From an uncultured Alphaproteobacteria bacterium (GTDB lineage Bacteria; Pseudomonadota; Alphaproteobacteria; Rhodobacterales; Rhodobacteraceae), in the NCBI GenBank assembly GCA_902611605.1, contig CACMAH010000006.1:1-64000 (forward strand): a stretch of 64,000 nucleotides of DNA, given 5' to 3'. Shown piece by piece: positions 19,155 through 27,613 of the stretch (the stretch's first letter is position 1; each line of letters begins with the position of its first letter). The translations under genes and the position numbers were made by a program. Under the pieces are notes generated by a model that saw only the letters and a program-made list of their open reading frames with translations, ran no database searches and was not told where the DNA came from.

Positions 19155-20171
19155 ATGTCATATTATCAATATTTTGTTTTTAATATGCTAGAGAACCCAC
19201 TTTTTATAGATAACCTTCAATATTCTAACTGGTCATTAGAAGTATTTGAACAAATGCGAGAGGCTAATCTAACTGCAGTTCATGTAACGATTTGCTACCA
19301 TGAAAATTTCAGACAAACAATCGAAAATATTATAAGTTGGAATAAATTTATTGAACTACATCCTGATCTTTTAATGTTGGCAAGAAATGCTGATGATGTA
19401 AGAAATGCTTATAAAAAAAATAAGACTGCAATAATTTTTGGTTTTCAAAATTGTTCGCCAATTGAAGAAAATATTGGGCTTATCGAAGTTTTTCATAAGT
19501 TAGGTGTAAGATTTATGCAGTTAAGCTATAATAACCAATCATTGCTTGCAACTGGATGTTATGAGGAAACAGATCCTGGAGTGACTAGATTCGGCAAACA
19601 AGCTATCAGAGAAATGAATAGGGTTGGATTAGTTATAGATCTGAGTCATACCTCAGAAAAGTCAAGCTTTGATGCTATTAAATATTCGGAAAGGCCAATT
19701 ATTATTTCACATGCAAATCCTAACTGGTGGCATGAATCAAAAAGAAATAAATCAGATGCCCTTATACGAGAGGTTACTTCAAATGGTGGAATGATTGGTT
19801 TTTCTACATATCCTCATCACCTCAAGAATGGAACTAATTGTACATTAGAGAGTTTTTCAACTATGATAGCTCATTCTGCAGAAAAATATGGCGTTAATAA
19901 CCTTGGAATCGGATCAGATTTATGTCAAAATCAACCTGATAGTGTCGTAGAATGGATGAGAAATGGAACATGGTCAAAAGAAATGGATTATGGTGAAGGT
20001 ACAAAAGATTCTGCTGGATTTCCTATTCAACCTGAATGGTTTAAAAAAACCAGTGATTTCCCTAATTTACTAGTTGGACTAAAAAAAGTTGGTTTCAACA
20101 AAGAAGAAACATCTAAAATAATGGGATTAAATTGGTTAAATTTTTACGAAGAGAATTTTCATGCTTTGTAA
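19155..20171 (+). CDS. Peptidase M19 (membrane dipeptidase)-like protein lacking part of the metal site
   Basis: 338 residues matching the renal-dipeptidase TIM barrel from about residue 70: LGVRFMQLSYN, a LDLSHTS-like IDLSHTSEKS, PIIISHANP and LGIGSDLCQN. The later ligands (two His and the Asp) are present. However, the first strand, normally xDGHxD, reads LFIDNLQYS, so the HxD pair is missing. The bridging Glu of the GxEGG segment is Gln (FGFQNCSPI). The protein therefore should not bind the normal two-zinc centre, and a true dipeptidase activity is doubtful. It lacks a signal peptide. It overlaps the next gene by 11 bases, implying translational coupling. Confidence 0.82.
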   Translation: MSYYQYFVFNMLENPLFIDNLQYSNWSLEVFEQMREANLTAVHVTICYHENFRQTIENIISWNKFIELHPDLLMLARNADDVRNAYKKNKTAIIFGFQNCSPIEENIGLIEVFHKLGVRFMQLSYNNQSLLATGCYEETDPGVTRFGKQAIREMNRVGLVIDLSHTSEKSSFDAIKYSERPIIISHANPNWWHESKRNKSDALIREVTSNGGMIGFSTYPHHLKNGTNCTLESFSTMIAHSAEKYGVNNLGIGSDLCQNQPDSVVEWMRNGTWSKEMDYGEGTKDSAGFPIQPEWFKKTSDFPNLLVGLKKVGFNKEETSKIMGLNWLNFYEENFHAL

Positions 20172-21876
20172 TTCCAAATTAGAAAATACACAAAAGTGTA
20201 TAAATTTACCACCAAACGTTAGAAATCCAAAGACTGTTATGAATCTAGAAAGACTTGGGTCATTATTTCCTCAGAAATTTAGCTTCATGAGAATACTTAT
20301 AAGAAATTTGTTTAAAAAAGATCCGAATTTCCAAATAAATAAAAATAAATTGAATTCAGATGGAAAAGGGCATTGTGTCTTATCAGTGGAACTCGGCAAA
20401 CAAGTATATTCATTAGTGTGTTTTACTGAAAAATTAAATCCCCAAGAACGGTCAGATAGAGTAATTGCAACAAAATGGGATGCTAGTTTCTGCCTTTATG
20501 CAGGAATTCCAAGTGATAAACAAATAGAAAAACTAGAGTCTCAAGTAAAAATACAAGAAAAAGGTCGTTTTGATAAAAACGTTCTTGTTTTATCACGTGC
20601 AAATAAATCTGTGACTCTTTTTGAGAATGTAGTTAATTGCTTATCTAAGGGTGAGCAACCATCAAAAAATAAAATTAAAAAAACAAGTTATTTGATGAGA
20701 ACTACTGCAGTATATGGAAATGGAAAATTTGGAATTGCTGATAGAGACTTAATATCAAAAATAAAAGAATTAACCCCCCCCTTTCAAGTAGAAATGTTAA
20801 CGGTTTTCTTAATTAGAGAATTTTCCTTTTTATATGTTGAGCACTGTGCAAAATTAAAAGGTGGAAAAAATGCAGTTGCTTTAGATTATAATTTAAAAAA
20901 ATATTTTGGTATTGGTAATTCTACTGGTCTTGGCATGGCCCCTTTCTTGGTTAATCACCCCGCTTTACTTCATAGTTGGATATTGGCTAAAGAATTAATA
21001 TTAGCCGAAGTATTAAATTTTAAAAATATTAATAATTCCCAAAACAATAGATTTTTTGAGTTATTAAAAAGAGCTAATAACCATATAAATGAATGGGATG
21101 TTGATGATAAAATTCAATCAAAAAGAATAAAAATTTTACGAGCTGAAATAAATTCACTTTTAAACAACCTAACTAAAAAAAAACCTCCAAATCAATACCC
21201 ATTTAAATATATCTTCAATAAAACACACAATTTATCAATTGAATCACAAGAGTTAATAGCTTCGATACTCATTGAGTTTGCACCAGATAATTTTAATGGA
21301 ATAGAGGAATGCTTAGCAAATCCAAATGAACCTAAAATAGATGGTTCTATGTTAGTTTCAGAATTATCGCAAATTATTAAAAAAAATTATGATTGGGTTT
21401 TGAAACTAAATCTAAAACAAGAAAGTTCCAATACATACTTCTGGTATGTATCACAAGAAAAATTGGAACCTCGTTTAGGAAATAGATATAAAGAGGAAGG
21501 TTCTGAATTAGAAATGCCGTTTAATATACCTATGTATGTTCAAAAGTTAAAAAAGTTACTAGATAAATATCCTTATAAAAATGAAACAACCGCAAGTTTT
21601 TTACTAAAAAATCCATCCCAGAGATATATTATAAGAAGAATTCAAAATACTTCTAAATATCCCTACTCAGAAATCAGAAACAATTTAGTTGATAAAAATT
21701 GCAGACCTATAGATATGCTAAGATGCAAACTGGCTTTTTTTGGAGCCAGTAAATTTGATCCAAAGTCCGATAGATGGACACGAATTACTTTATTTCAAGG
21801 GGCACCAATTGCTTCAGAATTTATTTCAGGTGATAAAAATTATGACGATTGGTCATTTTCAACACTCCCAAATTAA
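20161..21876 (+). CDS. Conserved-looking protein of unknown function (571 aa)
   Basis: I do not recognise a characterised family. There is no signal peptide or membrane segment. Strongly constrained-looking stretches include RSDRVIATKWDASFCLYAG, YLMRTTAVYGNGKFGIADRD and IGNSTGLGMAPFLVNHPALL, unusually Gly/Asn/His-rich for this AT-rich genome and suggestive of an active site. From memory, similar blocks occur in proteobacterial hypothetical proteins, but I cannot cite a family. The start at 20161 overlaps the M19-like gene. A later Met (MNLERLGSLF, residue about 27) could be the true start. The DUF3726-like gene follows after 12 bases. A run of eight C at about 20774-20781 is odd in this genome. 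Confidence 0.8.
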   Translation: MLCNSKLENTQKCINLPPNVRNPKTVMNLERLGSLFPQKFSFMRILIRNLFKKDPNFQINKNKLNSDGKGHCVLSVELGKQVYSLVCFTEKLNPQERSDRVIATKWDASFCLYAGIPSDKQIEKLESQVKIQEKGRFDKNVLVLSRANKSVTLFENVVNCLSKGEQPSKNKIKKTSYLMRTTAVYGNGKFGIADRDLISKIKELTPPFQVEMLTVFLIREFSFLYVEHCAKLKGGKNAVALDYNLKKYFGIGNSTGLGMAPFLVNHPALLHSWILAKELILAEVLNFKNINNSQNNRFFELLKRANNHINEWDVDDKIQSKRIKILRAEINSLLNNLTKKKPPNQYPFKYIFNKTHNLSIESQELIASILIEFAPDNFNGIEECLANPNEPKIDGSMLVSELSQIIKKNYDWVLKLNLKQESSNTYFWYVSQEKLEPRLGNRYKEEGSELEMPFNIPMYVQKLKKLLDKYPYKNETTASFLLKNPSQRYIIRRIQNTSKYPYSEIRNNLVDKNCRPIDMLRCKLAFFGASKFDPKSDRWTRITLFQGAPIASEFISGDKNYDDWSFSTLPN

Positions 21877-21888
21877 TTTTAATTTTAA

Positions 21889-22521
21889 ATGATTGTATCA
21901 GAAAATGAAGTTTACCAAATTGTAAAAAAATCATGTGTTTCAGAAAAAATTTATGAAGATTGGGCAGATGATATTGGCAAAGCTATTGCCTTTTTACAGA
22001 AGAATAATATAGATGGTTGTGAAGAGTTTAAGAACTTAATGTATGCGACTGTTTCTAAAGATTATACAACCATAAAACAAGAAAGAAATCAGTTAACTGT
22101 TGAAGACTTGAATCCAATTCAGAATGCTATTCCAATTATTGACTGGTTAATTTCTGGACAAAATAAAAAAAATACTATTACCAACCAAATTATATCACCA
22201 CTAATATTTTTCTCATTATTAGCAAAGACAAGTGAAAACTATGGAGGTACTTTCAAAATATCTAATGAAAAAAAAGAAATACTTTATGAAATAAATACAA
22301 ATTTTGAATTCTTTAAAATTAATAAATTAAAAGGTTATTTCATAATAGAATGGTTTAAATCTAAAAAATTTATAAACCCAAATAATGCAAAAAAACATCT
22401 TCATAGTGTAAAAAAAGAAACTTGGGAATATTTATCACAAAAAGCTTATAATACATATGTACCAGAAACTACAGTATCACGAAACTCTGGTGCAGGTGCA
22501 GGACTATTAGATAATGACTAA
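21889..22521 (+). CDS. DUF3726-like protein
   Basis: 210 residues, cytosolic by sequence. The opening SENEVYQIVKKSC with WADDIGKAIAFLQ and the ending TYVPETTVSRNSGAGAGLLDND fit my recollection of DUF3726, a family of unknown function. The Gly/Ala-rich tail is the most distinctive part. It lies 12 bases after the 571-residue unknown and 76 bases before the Ldh-family oxidoreductase. The tight spacing suggests that the 571-residue and 210-residue proteins act together. Confidence 0.75.
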   Translation: MIVSENEVYQIVKKSCVSEKIYEDWADDIGKAIAFLQKNNIDGCEEFKNLMYATVSKDYTTIKQERNQLTVEDLNPIQNAIPIIDWLISGQNKKNTITNQIISPLIFFSLLAKTSENYGGTFKISNEKKEILYEINTNFEFFKINKLKGYFIIEWFKSKKFINPNNAKKHLHSVKKETWEYLSQKAYNTYVPETTVSRNSGAGAGLLDND

Positions 22522-22597
22522 TTAAATCTATTTGTGTAATATATAATTCATAACACGTATAAAATCAAACTTACAAAAATTTTTAGCAAGGGAAAAA

Positions 22598-23602
22598 ATG
22601 TCTGAGATTGAAACTGAGGGATTAAGTTTAAGTGATATTTACAACCTATCACTTAAAGTCTTCACCAAAAATGGTTGCAACGAAAATAACGCAACTGCAC
22701 TTTCAAAAATTGTACATGATGCTGAAAGAGATGGTTCATTGTCTCACGGTTTATTTAGAATACCTGGTTATGTAGCCTCATTAAGATCTGGCAAAGTAAA
22801 AGGAGATGCAGAACCTGTAATTGACAATAGCTTACCCTCAGTCATTTCTGTTGATGGGAATTATGGTTTTGCACCCTATGCCCTTGAGAAAGGACTTCCC
22901 TACTTATCGAATAGTGCTGAACAACTAGGCATTGCAATCATGAAAATCACAAATACATTTCATTTCGCTGCTTTATGGCCTGAAACCGAATTTTTAGCAA
23001 ATAAAGGTTTAGTTGGAATAGCATGTACTGCTGCAAAACCTATGGTAGCACCAGCAGGTGCACAAAAAGCTTTTTTTGGTACTAACCCAATTTCTTTTGC
23101 ATGGCCAAGAATTGGGGAACCACCTATCGTATTTGATATGGCAACCTCGAGGCTTGCAATGGGCGATGTACAAATTGCTGCAAGAGATGGGCACCAATTA
23201 CCTGATGGAACAGGTTTAGGACCTAATGGTCAACCTACAAATAACCCAAAAGATGTACTTAAAGGTGTTCTTTTGCCGTTTGGTGGGTATAAAGGTTCTG
23301 CTATTTCTTTAATGGTAGAATTACTATCAGCGGGACTTACTGGAGATAATTTTTCCTATGAAGCCGGAGAAAAGGATAATAATGATGGTGGACCGCCTAA
23401 AGGTGGGGAACTAGTGATTGCTATTAGTCCAAAACTAGTTGCAGGAAATAATTGGGAAAAACATACTTTAGATTTTATAAAAAAACTTAAAGAATTAGAA
23501 GGAATTAGAATACCAGGTGAAAGACGTCATAGAAATAGATTGAATACTGGTTTAAGGAAAATTAACAAAGAAATGCTACAAAAGGTTAGAAACCTTTTAT
23601 AA
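22598..23602 (+). CDS. Ldh family (malate/L-lactate/DpkA-type) oxidoreductase
   Basis: 334 residues of the LDH2/MDH2 NAD(P)H oxidoreductase fold: HDAERDGSLSHGLFRIPGYV near the N-terminus, then ITNTFHFAALWPE, KAFFGTNPISFAWP, VFDMATSRLAMGD, LPFGGYKGSAISLMVELLS and a C-terminal IRIPGERRHRNR. The family reduces 2-oxo acids or cyclic imino acids such as piperideine-2-carboxylate. It is not related to ordinary lactate dehydrogenase. The substrate is unknown. It is the last clear member of the plus-strand group starting with the M19-like gene. An AAAAGGTT-AGA-AACCTTTT hairpin spans its last codons. Confidence 0.9.
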   Translation: MSEIETEGLSLSDIYNLSLKVFTKNGCNENNATALSKIVHDAERDGSLSHGLFRIPGYVASLRSGKVKGDAEPVIDNSLPSVISVDGNYGFAPYALEKGLPYLSNSAEQLGIAIMKITNTFHFAALWPETEFLANKGLVGIACTAAKPMVAPAGAQKAFFGTNPISFAWPRIGEPPIVFDMATSRLAMGDVQIAARDGHQLPDGTGLGPNGQPTNNPKDVLKGVLLPFGGYKGSAISLMVELLSAGLTGDNFSYEAGEKDNNDGGPPKGGELVIAISPKLVAGNNWEKHTLDFIKKLKELEGIRIPGERRHRNRLNTGLRKINKEMLQKVRNLL

Positions 23603-23625
23603 AATAAAAATTTTTCTGCAATTTA

Positions 23626-23642
23626 ATTAGGATATTCCTAAT
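23626..23642. promoter_or_regulatory. Short perfect palindrome upstream of the PLP enzyme gene
   Basis: ATTAGGATATTCCTAAT, two 7-base arms around TAT, lies 18-34 bases before the PLP enzyme start. It could be an operator or a small hairpin near the ribosome site. No matching regulator is known to me. Confidence 0.25.
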
Positions 23643-23659
23643 AAATAGAGGATAAAGTT

Positions 23660-24826
23660 TTGAAAAAAACACTTATAAGACCGACAAGTTTATCTCCTAA
23701 CTCTTCGACACCACTTGTTTCGCCTATTATACAATCAAATGTTTATGTTACAAAAGACCCTAGCACTCTCGATAAAATATATAATGGAGAGCTAAATGGA
23801 TATACATACGCACGAGAAAAACATCCTAATGCTGAGATTTTGGCAAGAAGAATAAATATATTAGAAAACTCTAAAAATGGTTTTATTACCTCCTCTGGAA
23901 TGTCTGCCATTTCTGCAGTTCTTTTAAGTTTATGCAGGTCTGGTGAACATGTAATTGCAGGAGATCAGCTATACGGAAGAACATCTAGATTACTCCAAGA
24001 GGATTTACCTAGGCTTGGAATAAAAACTACATTTGTTGATACAACAGATTACAAAAAAGTCCAAGAATCTATTACAAAAAAAACAAGAATAGTAATAATT
24101 GAACTGATTTCAAATCCAACGCTTAGGATTTCTGATATAATAAAAATCTCGAAAATCTGTAAAAAAAATAAAATAATGTTAGTTGTTGATAATACGTTTA
24201 CAACACCATTATCAATCAAACCTCTGGATTTAGGGGCAGATATTATAATACACTCAATTACAAAGCTTTTGTCAGGCCATTCTGACGTCACATTAGGTTA
24301 TTTTTCAACAAATCATTCGAAAATTTTTAATAGAATTTATGACTTTGCTGTAACAACTGGTCTTACACCCAGCCCTTTTGAATGCTGGCTAGCAGAAAGA
24401 GGACTTAACACATTCGAAATAAGATTTCATAAATGTCAAGAAAATGCAGAAAAGTTAGCAGTTTGGCTGCAAAAAAGACCTGAAGTTATAAATGTTATTT
24501 ATCCAAAACTTAATAATCACCCTGATAAAAAGATATTCAAAACACTATTTAATGGTAATAGCTGTAACATGGTCAGTTTTGAACTAAGGGGAAATCGATC
24601 TGTGGCAAATAAATTTGCTAAAAATGCAAATCAAATTTCTTTTGCTCCAACATTAGGAGATGTAGGAACCACTCTTTCACATCCAGCTTCAAGCTCACAT
24701 CGAAGCCTTTCAAAAGCTCAAAGAAAAAAAATGGGTATAACAGAAGGTTTTTTTAGAGTTTCAGTTGGATTGGAAGATATAGAAGACTTAAAAAATGAAT
24801 TCAAAAAAGGGCTAAAAGATTTGTAA
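23660..24826 (+). CDS. Cys/Met metabolism PLP-dependent enzyme (cystathionine synthase/lyase family)
   Basis: 388 residues of the fold-I trans-sulfuration family (MetB, MetC, MetZ, MGL). Visible are NGYTYAREKHPNAEILARRI, SSGMSAISAVLLSL, GDQLYGRTSRLLQEDLP, VVDNTFTTPLSIKPLDLGAD and the PLP lysine in HSITKLLSGHSDVTLGY, with a final TLGDVGTTLSHPASSSHR. Acetylhomoserine from MetA would be a natural substrate for a member of this family, but the residues that separate sulfhydrylase, synthase and lyase cannot be judged safely by eye. The start is TTG with GAGGATAAAG ahead. It follows the Ldh gene by 57 bases with a palindrome between, so it may be a separate unit. Confidence 0.88.
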   Translation: MKKTLIRPTSLSPNSSTPLVSPIIQSNVYVTKDPSTLDKIYNGELNGYTYAREKHPNAEILARRINILENSKNGFITSSGMSAISAVLLSLCRSGEHVIAGDQLYGRTSRLLQEDLPRLGIKTTFVDTTDYKKVQESITKKTRIVIIELISNPTLRISDIIKISKICKKNKIMLVVDNTFTTPLSIKPLDLGADIIIHSITKLLSGHSDVTLGYFSTNHSKIFNRIYDFAVTTGLTPSPFECWLAERGLNTFEIRFHKCQENAEKLAVWLQKRPEVINVIYPKLNNHPDKKIFKTLFNGNSCNMVSFELRGNRSVANKFAKNANQISFAPTLGDVGTTLSHPASSSHRSLSKAQRKKMGITEGFFRVSVGLEDIEDLKNEFKKGLKDL

Positions 24827-24855
24827 TAAATAAGATAAAGAAATTTTTAAAAATC

Positions 24856-25053
24856 TCACTTTTTAATAAGCCTTCTTCTATTTTTTCTTTTTCCGTAACC
24901 CAATCTTTTCATAATTTTCATTCTCTCAGTATGGCTTAATTTTATCCATTTTGATATTTCATTTCTAGTTCTACCACATCCTATGCAATTTTGAGTATCT
25001 TTATCAATAGAACATATACCTATACACGGGCTTATAAATAAGTTTTCATTCAT
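24856..25053 (-). CDS. DUF1289 small cysteine protein
   Basis: 65 residues with the DUF1289 pattern SPCIGICSIDKDTQNCIGCG followed by RTRNEISKWIKLS, four cysteines placed to bind a metal or iron-sulfur centre. The basic tail KRKNRRRLIKK is unusual. The biochemical role of the family is not established. It lies 9 bases after the EamA gene on the same strand, so it is probably co-transcribed. Confidence 0.88.
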   Translation of the reverse strand: MNENLFISPCIGICSIDKDTQNCIGCGRTRNEISKWIKLSHTERMKIMKRLGYGKRKNRRRLIKK

Positions 25054-25062
25054 TCTTTGACT

Positions 25063-25968
25063 TTAACTATTTTTTTCTTTTAAACAATAAAGACTTGAAA
25101 TTAACACAATAGATCCACCAAATATGTACGAAATAAAAAATTGTTCTTTAAAAAATAAGATAATCCAAATTAAAGATAAAACTGGTGTAAAAAAAACTAA
25201 AATTGCAGAATTAGTAACTGATATTGATTTTAGAGCCTTAAGCCAAAAAATGTAAGATACTCCATTGATAAATATTCCATTTATTATAATTGGTAATAAT
25301 TCTTTTTTGCTTGGCAATTGAAAAGTAGAAAAAAATCCTAAAGCTAATGTTGAAGTAATTGTTCCACCAACGAATATGAGAAATGAAAATTGAAAAACCT
25401 CAACTTCAGATTTTTTACTTAAAATTGAAAATAAAGCAAAACAAAATGCGCCAAGCAAAACTGAAAGACTTACATTTATTCCAGTAAACCTTATTTGATT
25501 AATATCACCTGTTGTTATAATGATTAATATTCCCGTAAATCCAAAAAATACAGCTATAATTTTAAAAGGATCTAATTTTTCTTTCATGAATATTGAACCT
25601 AATAAAATCATTTGTAATGGCCATGAGTATTGAAGGATTAGTACTTCAATACTGTTCCCCTCATAATATCCATAATACAAAAATAAATAGTATAATGCAC
25701 AACCAAGTGACCCTAAAAATAAATTATACAAATAATAATTATTTTTTAGTGGCGCATCGAATTTTAGTCCTTTTGAAAGATATAATATTAATCCCAAACA
25801 AAATAAAGAAATTATATTCGACCAAAAAAGTAGTTGATAAAAATCTAAAGTTATCTGCCCAAACCTTGATATTACTGGAATAAAGCTCCATGCGAATATG
25901 CAGAAAAAAGCATAAATATAGCCAACTTTATTTTTTTTTATATTCAAAAAATTATTCTTACTTTTCAT
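25063..25968 (-). CDS. EamA/DMT superfamily transporter
   Basis: 301 residues with about ten hydrophobic helices arranged as two EamA repeats, for example YIYAFFCIFAWSFIPVISRFG and LQYSWPLQMILLGSIFMKEKLD in the first half, and SVTNSAILVFFTPVLSLIWIILFFKE in the second. Such proteins export or import small metabolites across the inner membrane. The substrate is unknown. It heads a two-gene unit with the DUF1289 protein. Confidence 0.9.
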   Translation of the reverse strand: MKSKNNFLNIKKNKVGYIYAFFCIFAWSFIPVISRFGQITLDFYQLLFWSNIISLFCLGLILYLSKGLKFDAPLKNNYYLYNLFLGSLGCALYYLFLYYGYYEGNSIEVLILQYSWPLQMILLGSIFMKEKLDPFKIIAVFFGFTGILIIITTGDINQIRFTGINVSLSVLLGAFCFALFSILSKKSEVEVFQFSFLIFVGGTITSTLALGFFSTFQLPSKKELLPIIINGIFINGVSYIFWLKALKSISVTNSAILVFFTPVLSLIWIILFFKEQFFISYIFGGSIVLISSLYCLKEKNS

Positions 25969-26220
25969 TGATTTTCTATTAAATAATTCTTTAAATAAGT
26001 AAATACATAAATTTTTGATACAAAATACAATTTATCCCTTCAAAGCTGAATAGTTTAAAAATTTTATTAATGTTAGAGGAGTAAATATAAAGATTTCCAT
26101 AATTATGAGAAAAATTAATTTAAATAAATGATCAAAAGTATCATAGGAACTTTTTTAAAGTATCCCATCAAAACTAAAGACTTGAAATACTTATCTGTTT
26201 TTTAGTTAAAAATTTTAAGA

Positions 26221-26254
26221 AAAAAAAGAAGCCCCGTTGATCAAATGGAGCTTC
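26221..26254 (-). terminator. Rho-independent terminator of the candidate sRNA
   Basis: Read on the minus strand: GAAGCTCC, an 11-base loop, GGGGCTTC, then seven T. The one imperfect pair is a G-U wobble on the minus strand but a C-A mismatch on the plus strand, and the T tract is also on the minus side. Both fix the direction as minus. Confidence 0.7.
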
Positions 26255-26309
26255 TATTAGCAAGTTGGAGGAAAGCAGACATACCTTTTACAAACAGGGC
26301 TGAGCTTTC
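26222..26309 (-). ncRNA. Candidate small RNA with exposed CCUCC motif
   Basis: On the minus strand GAAAGC (26309-26304) pairs with GCTTTC (26276-26271), then CTCCAACTTGCTAATA is unpaired, then a Rho-independent terminator follows. No minus-strand gene lies upstream, since the methyltransferase gene is on the other strand, so the terminator needs its own transcript. The unpaired CCUCC is complementary to Shine-Dalgarno sequences, as in several alphaproteobacterial trans-acting sRNAs such as the AbcR type. The 5' end and promoter are not defined. Confidence 0.45.
26259..26274 (-). repeat. Shared 16-nt motif, copy 1
   Basis: TTTCCTCCAACTTGCT on the minus strand, identical over 16 bases to 32133-32148 on the plus strand. 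In both places it directly follows, or forms the 3' arm of, a hairpin ending in GCTTTC or GCTTTTC, and is followed by ATA within a few bases. Confidence 0.6.
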
Positions 26310-26374
26310 AACCATATTTATTCTTGCAAATTTAATACCATTATTGTCTATTTTTTATAAAGTAAGGATTTAAA

Positions 26375-27436
26375 ATGACAGAAAACAAACTTTCAATAGA
26401 AAAATTGAAAAACCTTCAATGGAAAATAATGCAAGACGTATCAGCTTCTGCGCTAATTCCTCTTATGAGGATTGGAGACGAGCTGGGACTATTTATCGTA
26501 TTAGGTAAGCAAGGACCCTGTACAGAAAGTGAGTTTTCCAATTTTGCAAAAATTGACCAAAGATATGCTAAAGAATGGCTGCTAGCAATGTGTGCTGCAG
26601 GCTATGTATCGCATAGCGATGAAGTCTCAAAATTTTATATGTCAGAAGAACAAAAAGCAGTTTTTTCATTTGAAGAAAGTTCGGCTTTTATGTTGGGGGC
26701 ATTCGATATTTTAAGTGGTAATATTCATAATATTGAGAAAGTAAAAAAGGCTTTTAAAACTGGTCAAGGTGTTAATTATGATGATTCTCATCCTTGTATT
26801 TTCTCAGGTACAGCAAGATTTTTTAGGCCTTCATATTCTTTAAATTTACTAAAAAAGTGGATTCCAGCTATACCTGATGTAGAAAGAAAACTAAAAAATG
26901 GATGTAATTTTGCTGATATCGGTTGCGGATTTGGCATCTCTTCTATGATGATTGCTGATGCTTTTCAAAATTCTAAAATCTTTGGTTTTGATATGCATAA
27001 ACCCTCAATTAAAATTGCAATTAAAGATGCAAAAAAACAGAATTTGAATAATGCCAAATTTGAAGTAGCTGATGCTGAAAGTTATTGTGGGAAATATGAT
27101 GTTATCACATTTTTTGATTGTTTACATGATATGGGAGATCCCTTAGCAGCATCAAAATACGCATTCAATCATTTAAATGAAGATGGAACATTGATTTTAA
27201 TAGAACCATCTGCATCAGACTCACCAAAGGAGAACTTTAATACAATTGGCCAAATGTATTATTCATTCTCTACAATGGGATGTATTCCCACATCTAAATC
27301 ACAAAAAAAAGGATTAGCACTGGGAGCACAAGCAGGACCAAAGAAGTTAATTAAAATTTTAGAAGAATCTGGATTTAGTAAGTGTGAAATAGTAAAAAAG
27401 AATGCAACAAATATGATAATAACAGCAAAAAAGTAA
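26375..27436 (+). CDS. SAM-dependent methyltransferase with N-terminal winged-helix domain
   Basis: 353 residues. The N-terminal 100 residues look like the winged-helix dimerisation domain of O-methyltransferase-like proteins (QDVSASALIPLMRIGDELGLF, WLLAMCAAGYV). The Rossmann part has motif I FADIGCGFGISSMMIADAF, an acidic residue in FGFDMHKPSI, and VITFFDCLHDMGDP as motif IV-like. It methylates an unknown small molecule in the cytosol. It stands alone on its strand, downstream of the region with the candidate sRNA, with TAAGGA 8 bases before the ATG. Confidence 0.85.
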   Translation: MTENKLSIEKLKNLQWKIMQDVSASALIPLMRIGDELGLFIVLGKQGPCTESEFSNFAKIDQRYAKEWLLAMCAAGYVSHSDEVSKFYMSEEQKAVFSFEESSAFMLGAFDILSGNIHNIEKVKKAFKTGQGVNYDDSHPCIFSGTARFFRPSYSLNLLKKWIPAIPDVERKLKNGCNFADIGCGFGISSMMIADAFQNSKIFGFDMHKPSIKIAIKDAKKQNLNNAKFEVADAESYCGKYDVITFFDCLHDMGDPLAASKYAFNHLNEDGTLILIEPSASDSPKENFNTIGQMYYSFSTMGCIPTSKSQKKGLALGAQAGPKKLIKILEESGFSKCEIVKKNATNMIITAKK

Positions 27437-27613
27437 AATTCGTTCATATAAACAAATAAAAAAGAAATAATTCAAAACTTTCTACTAATTAGTTTAATTT
27501 AAAATTATATCACTGGTTATAAACAAATCAGCTTTGTAAAACCTCAATTTCTTTGTTTAAAACAAACATGGTAAATTTAAAATTTTATTAATTATAATAA
27601 TCTTTTTAATTTG

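Larger units (their letters stand above)
25969..26374. other. Intergenic region containing a candidate small RNA
   Basis: 406 bases without a protein gene between divergent eamA and the methyltransferase gene. The first 240 bases are plain AT-rich sequence. The right part, 26221-26310, is GC-richer and contains a minus-strand terminator, a shared 16-nt motif and a second stem, described as separate features. The methyltransferase ribosome site (TAAGGA) is at the right end. Confidence 0.6.

Noticed and set aside
20161-21876. CRISPR-associated large subunit (Cas8-like)
   Set aside because: The length was suggestive, but there are no cas neighbours, no repeat array in the window and no recognisable Cas motif.
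26221-26310. SAM-type riboswitch controlling the methyltransferase at 26375
   Set aside because: The stems resolve better on the minus strand, the T tract is at the far end from the gene, and no known SAM-aptamer core is recognisable.
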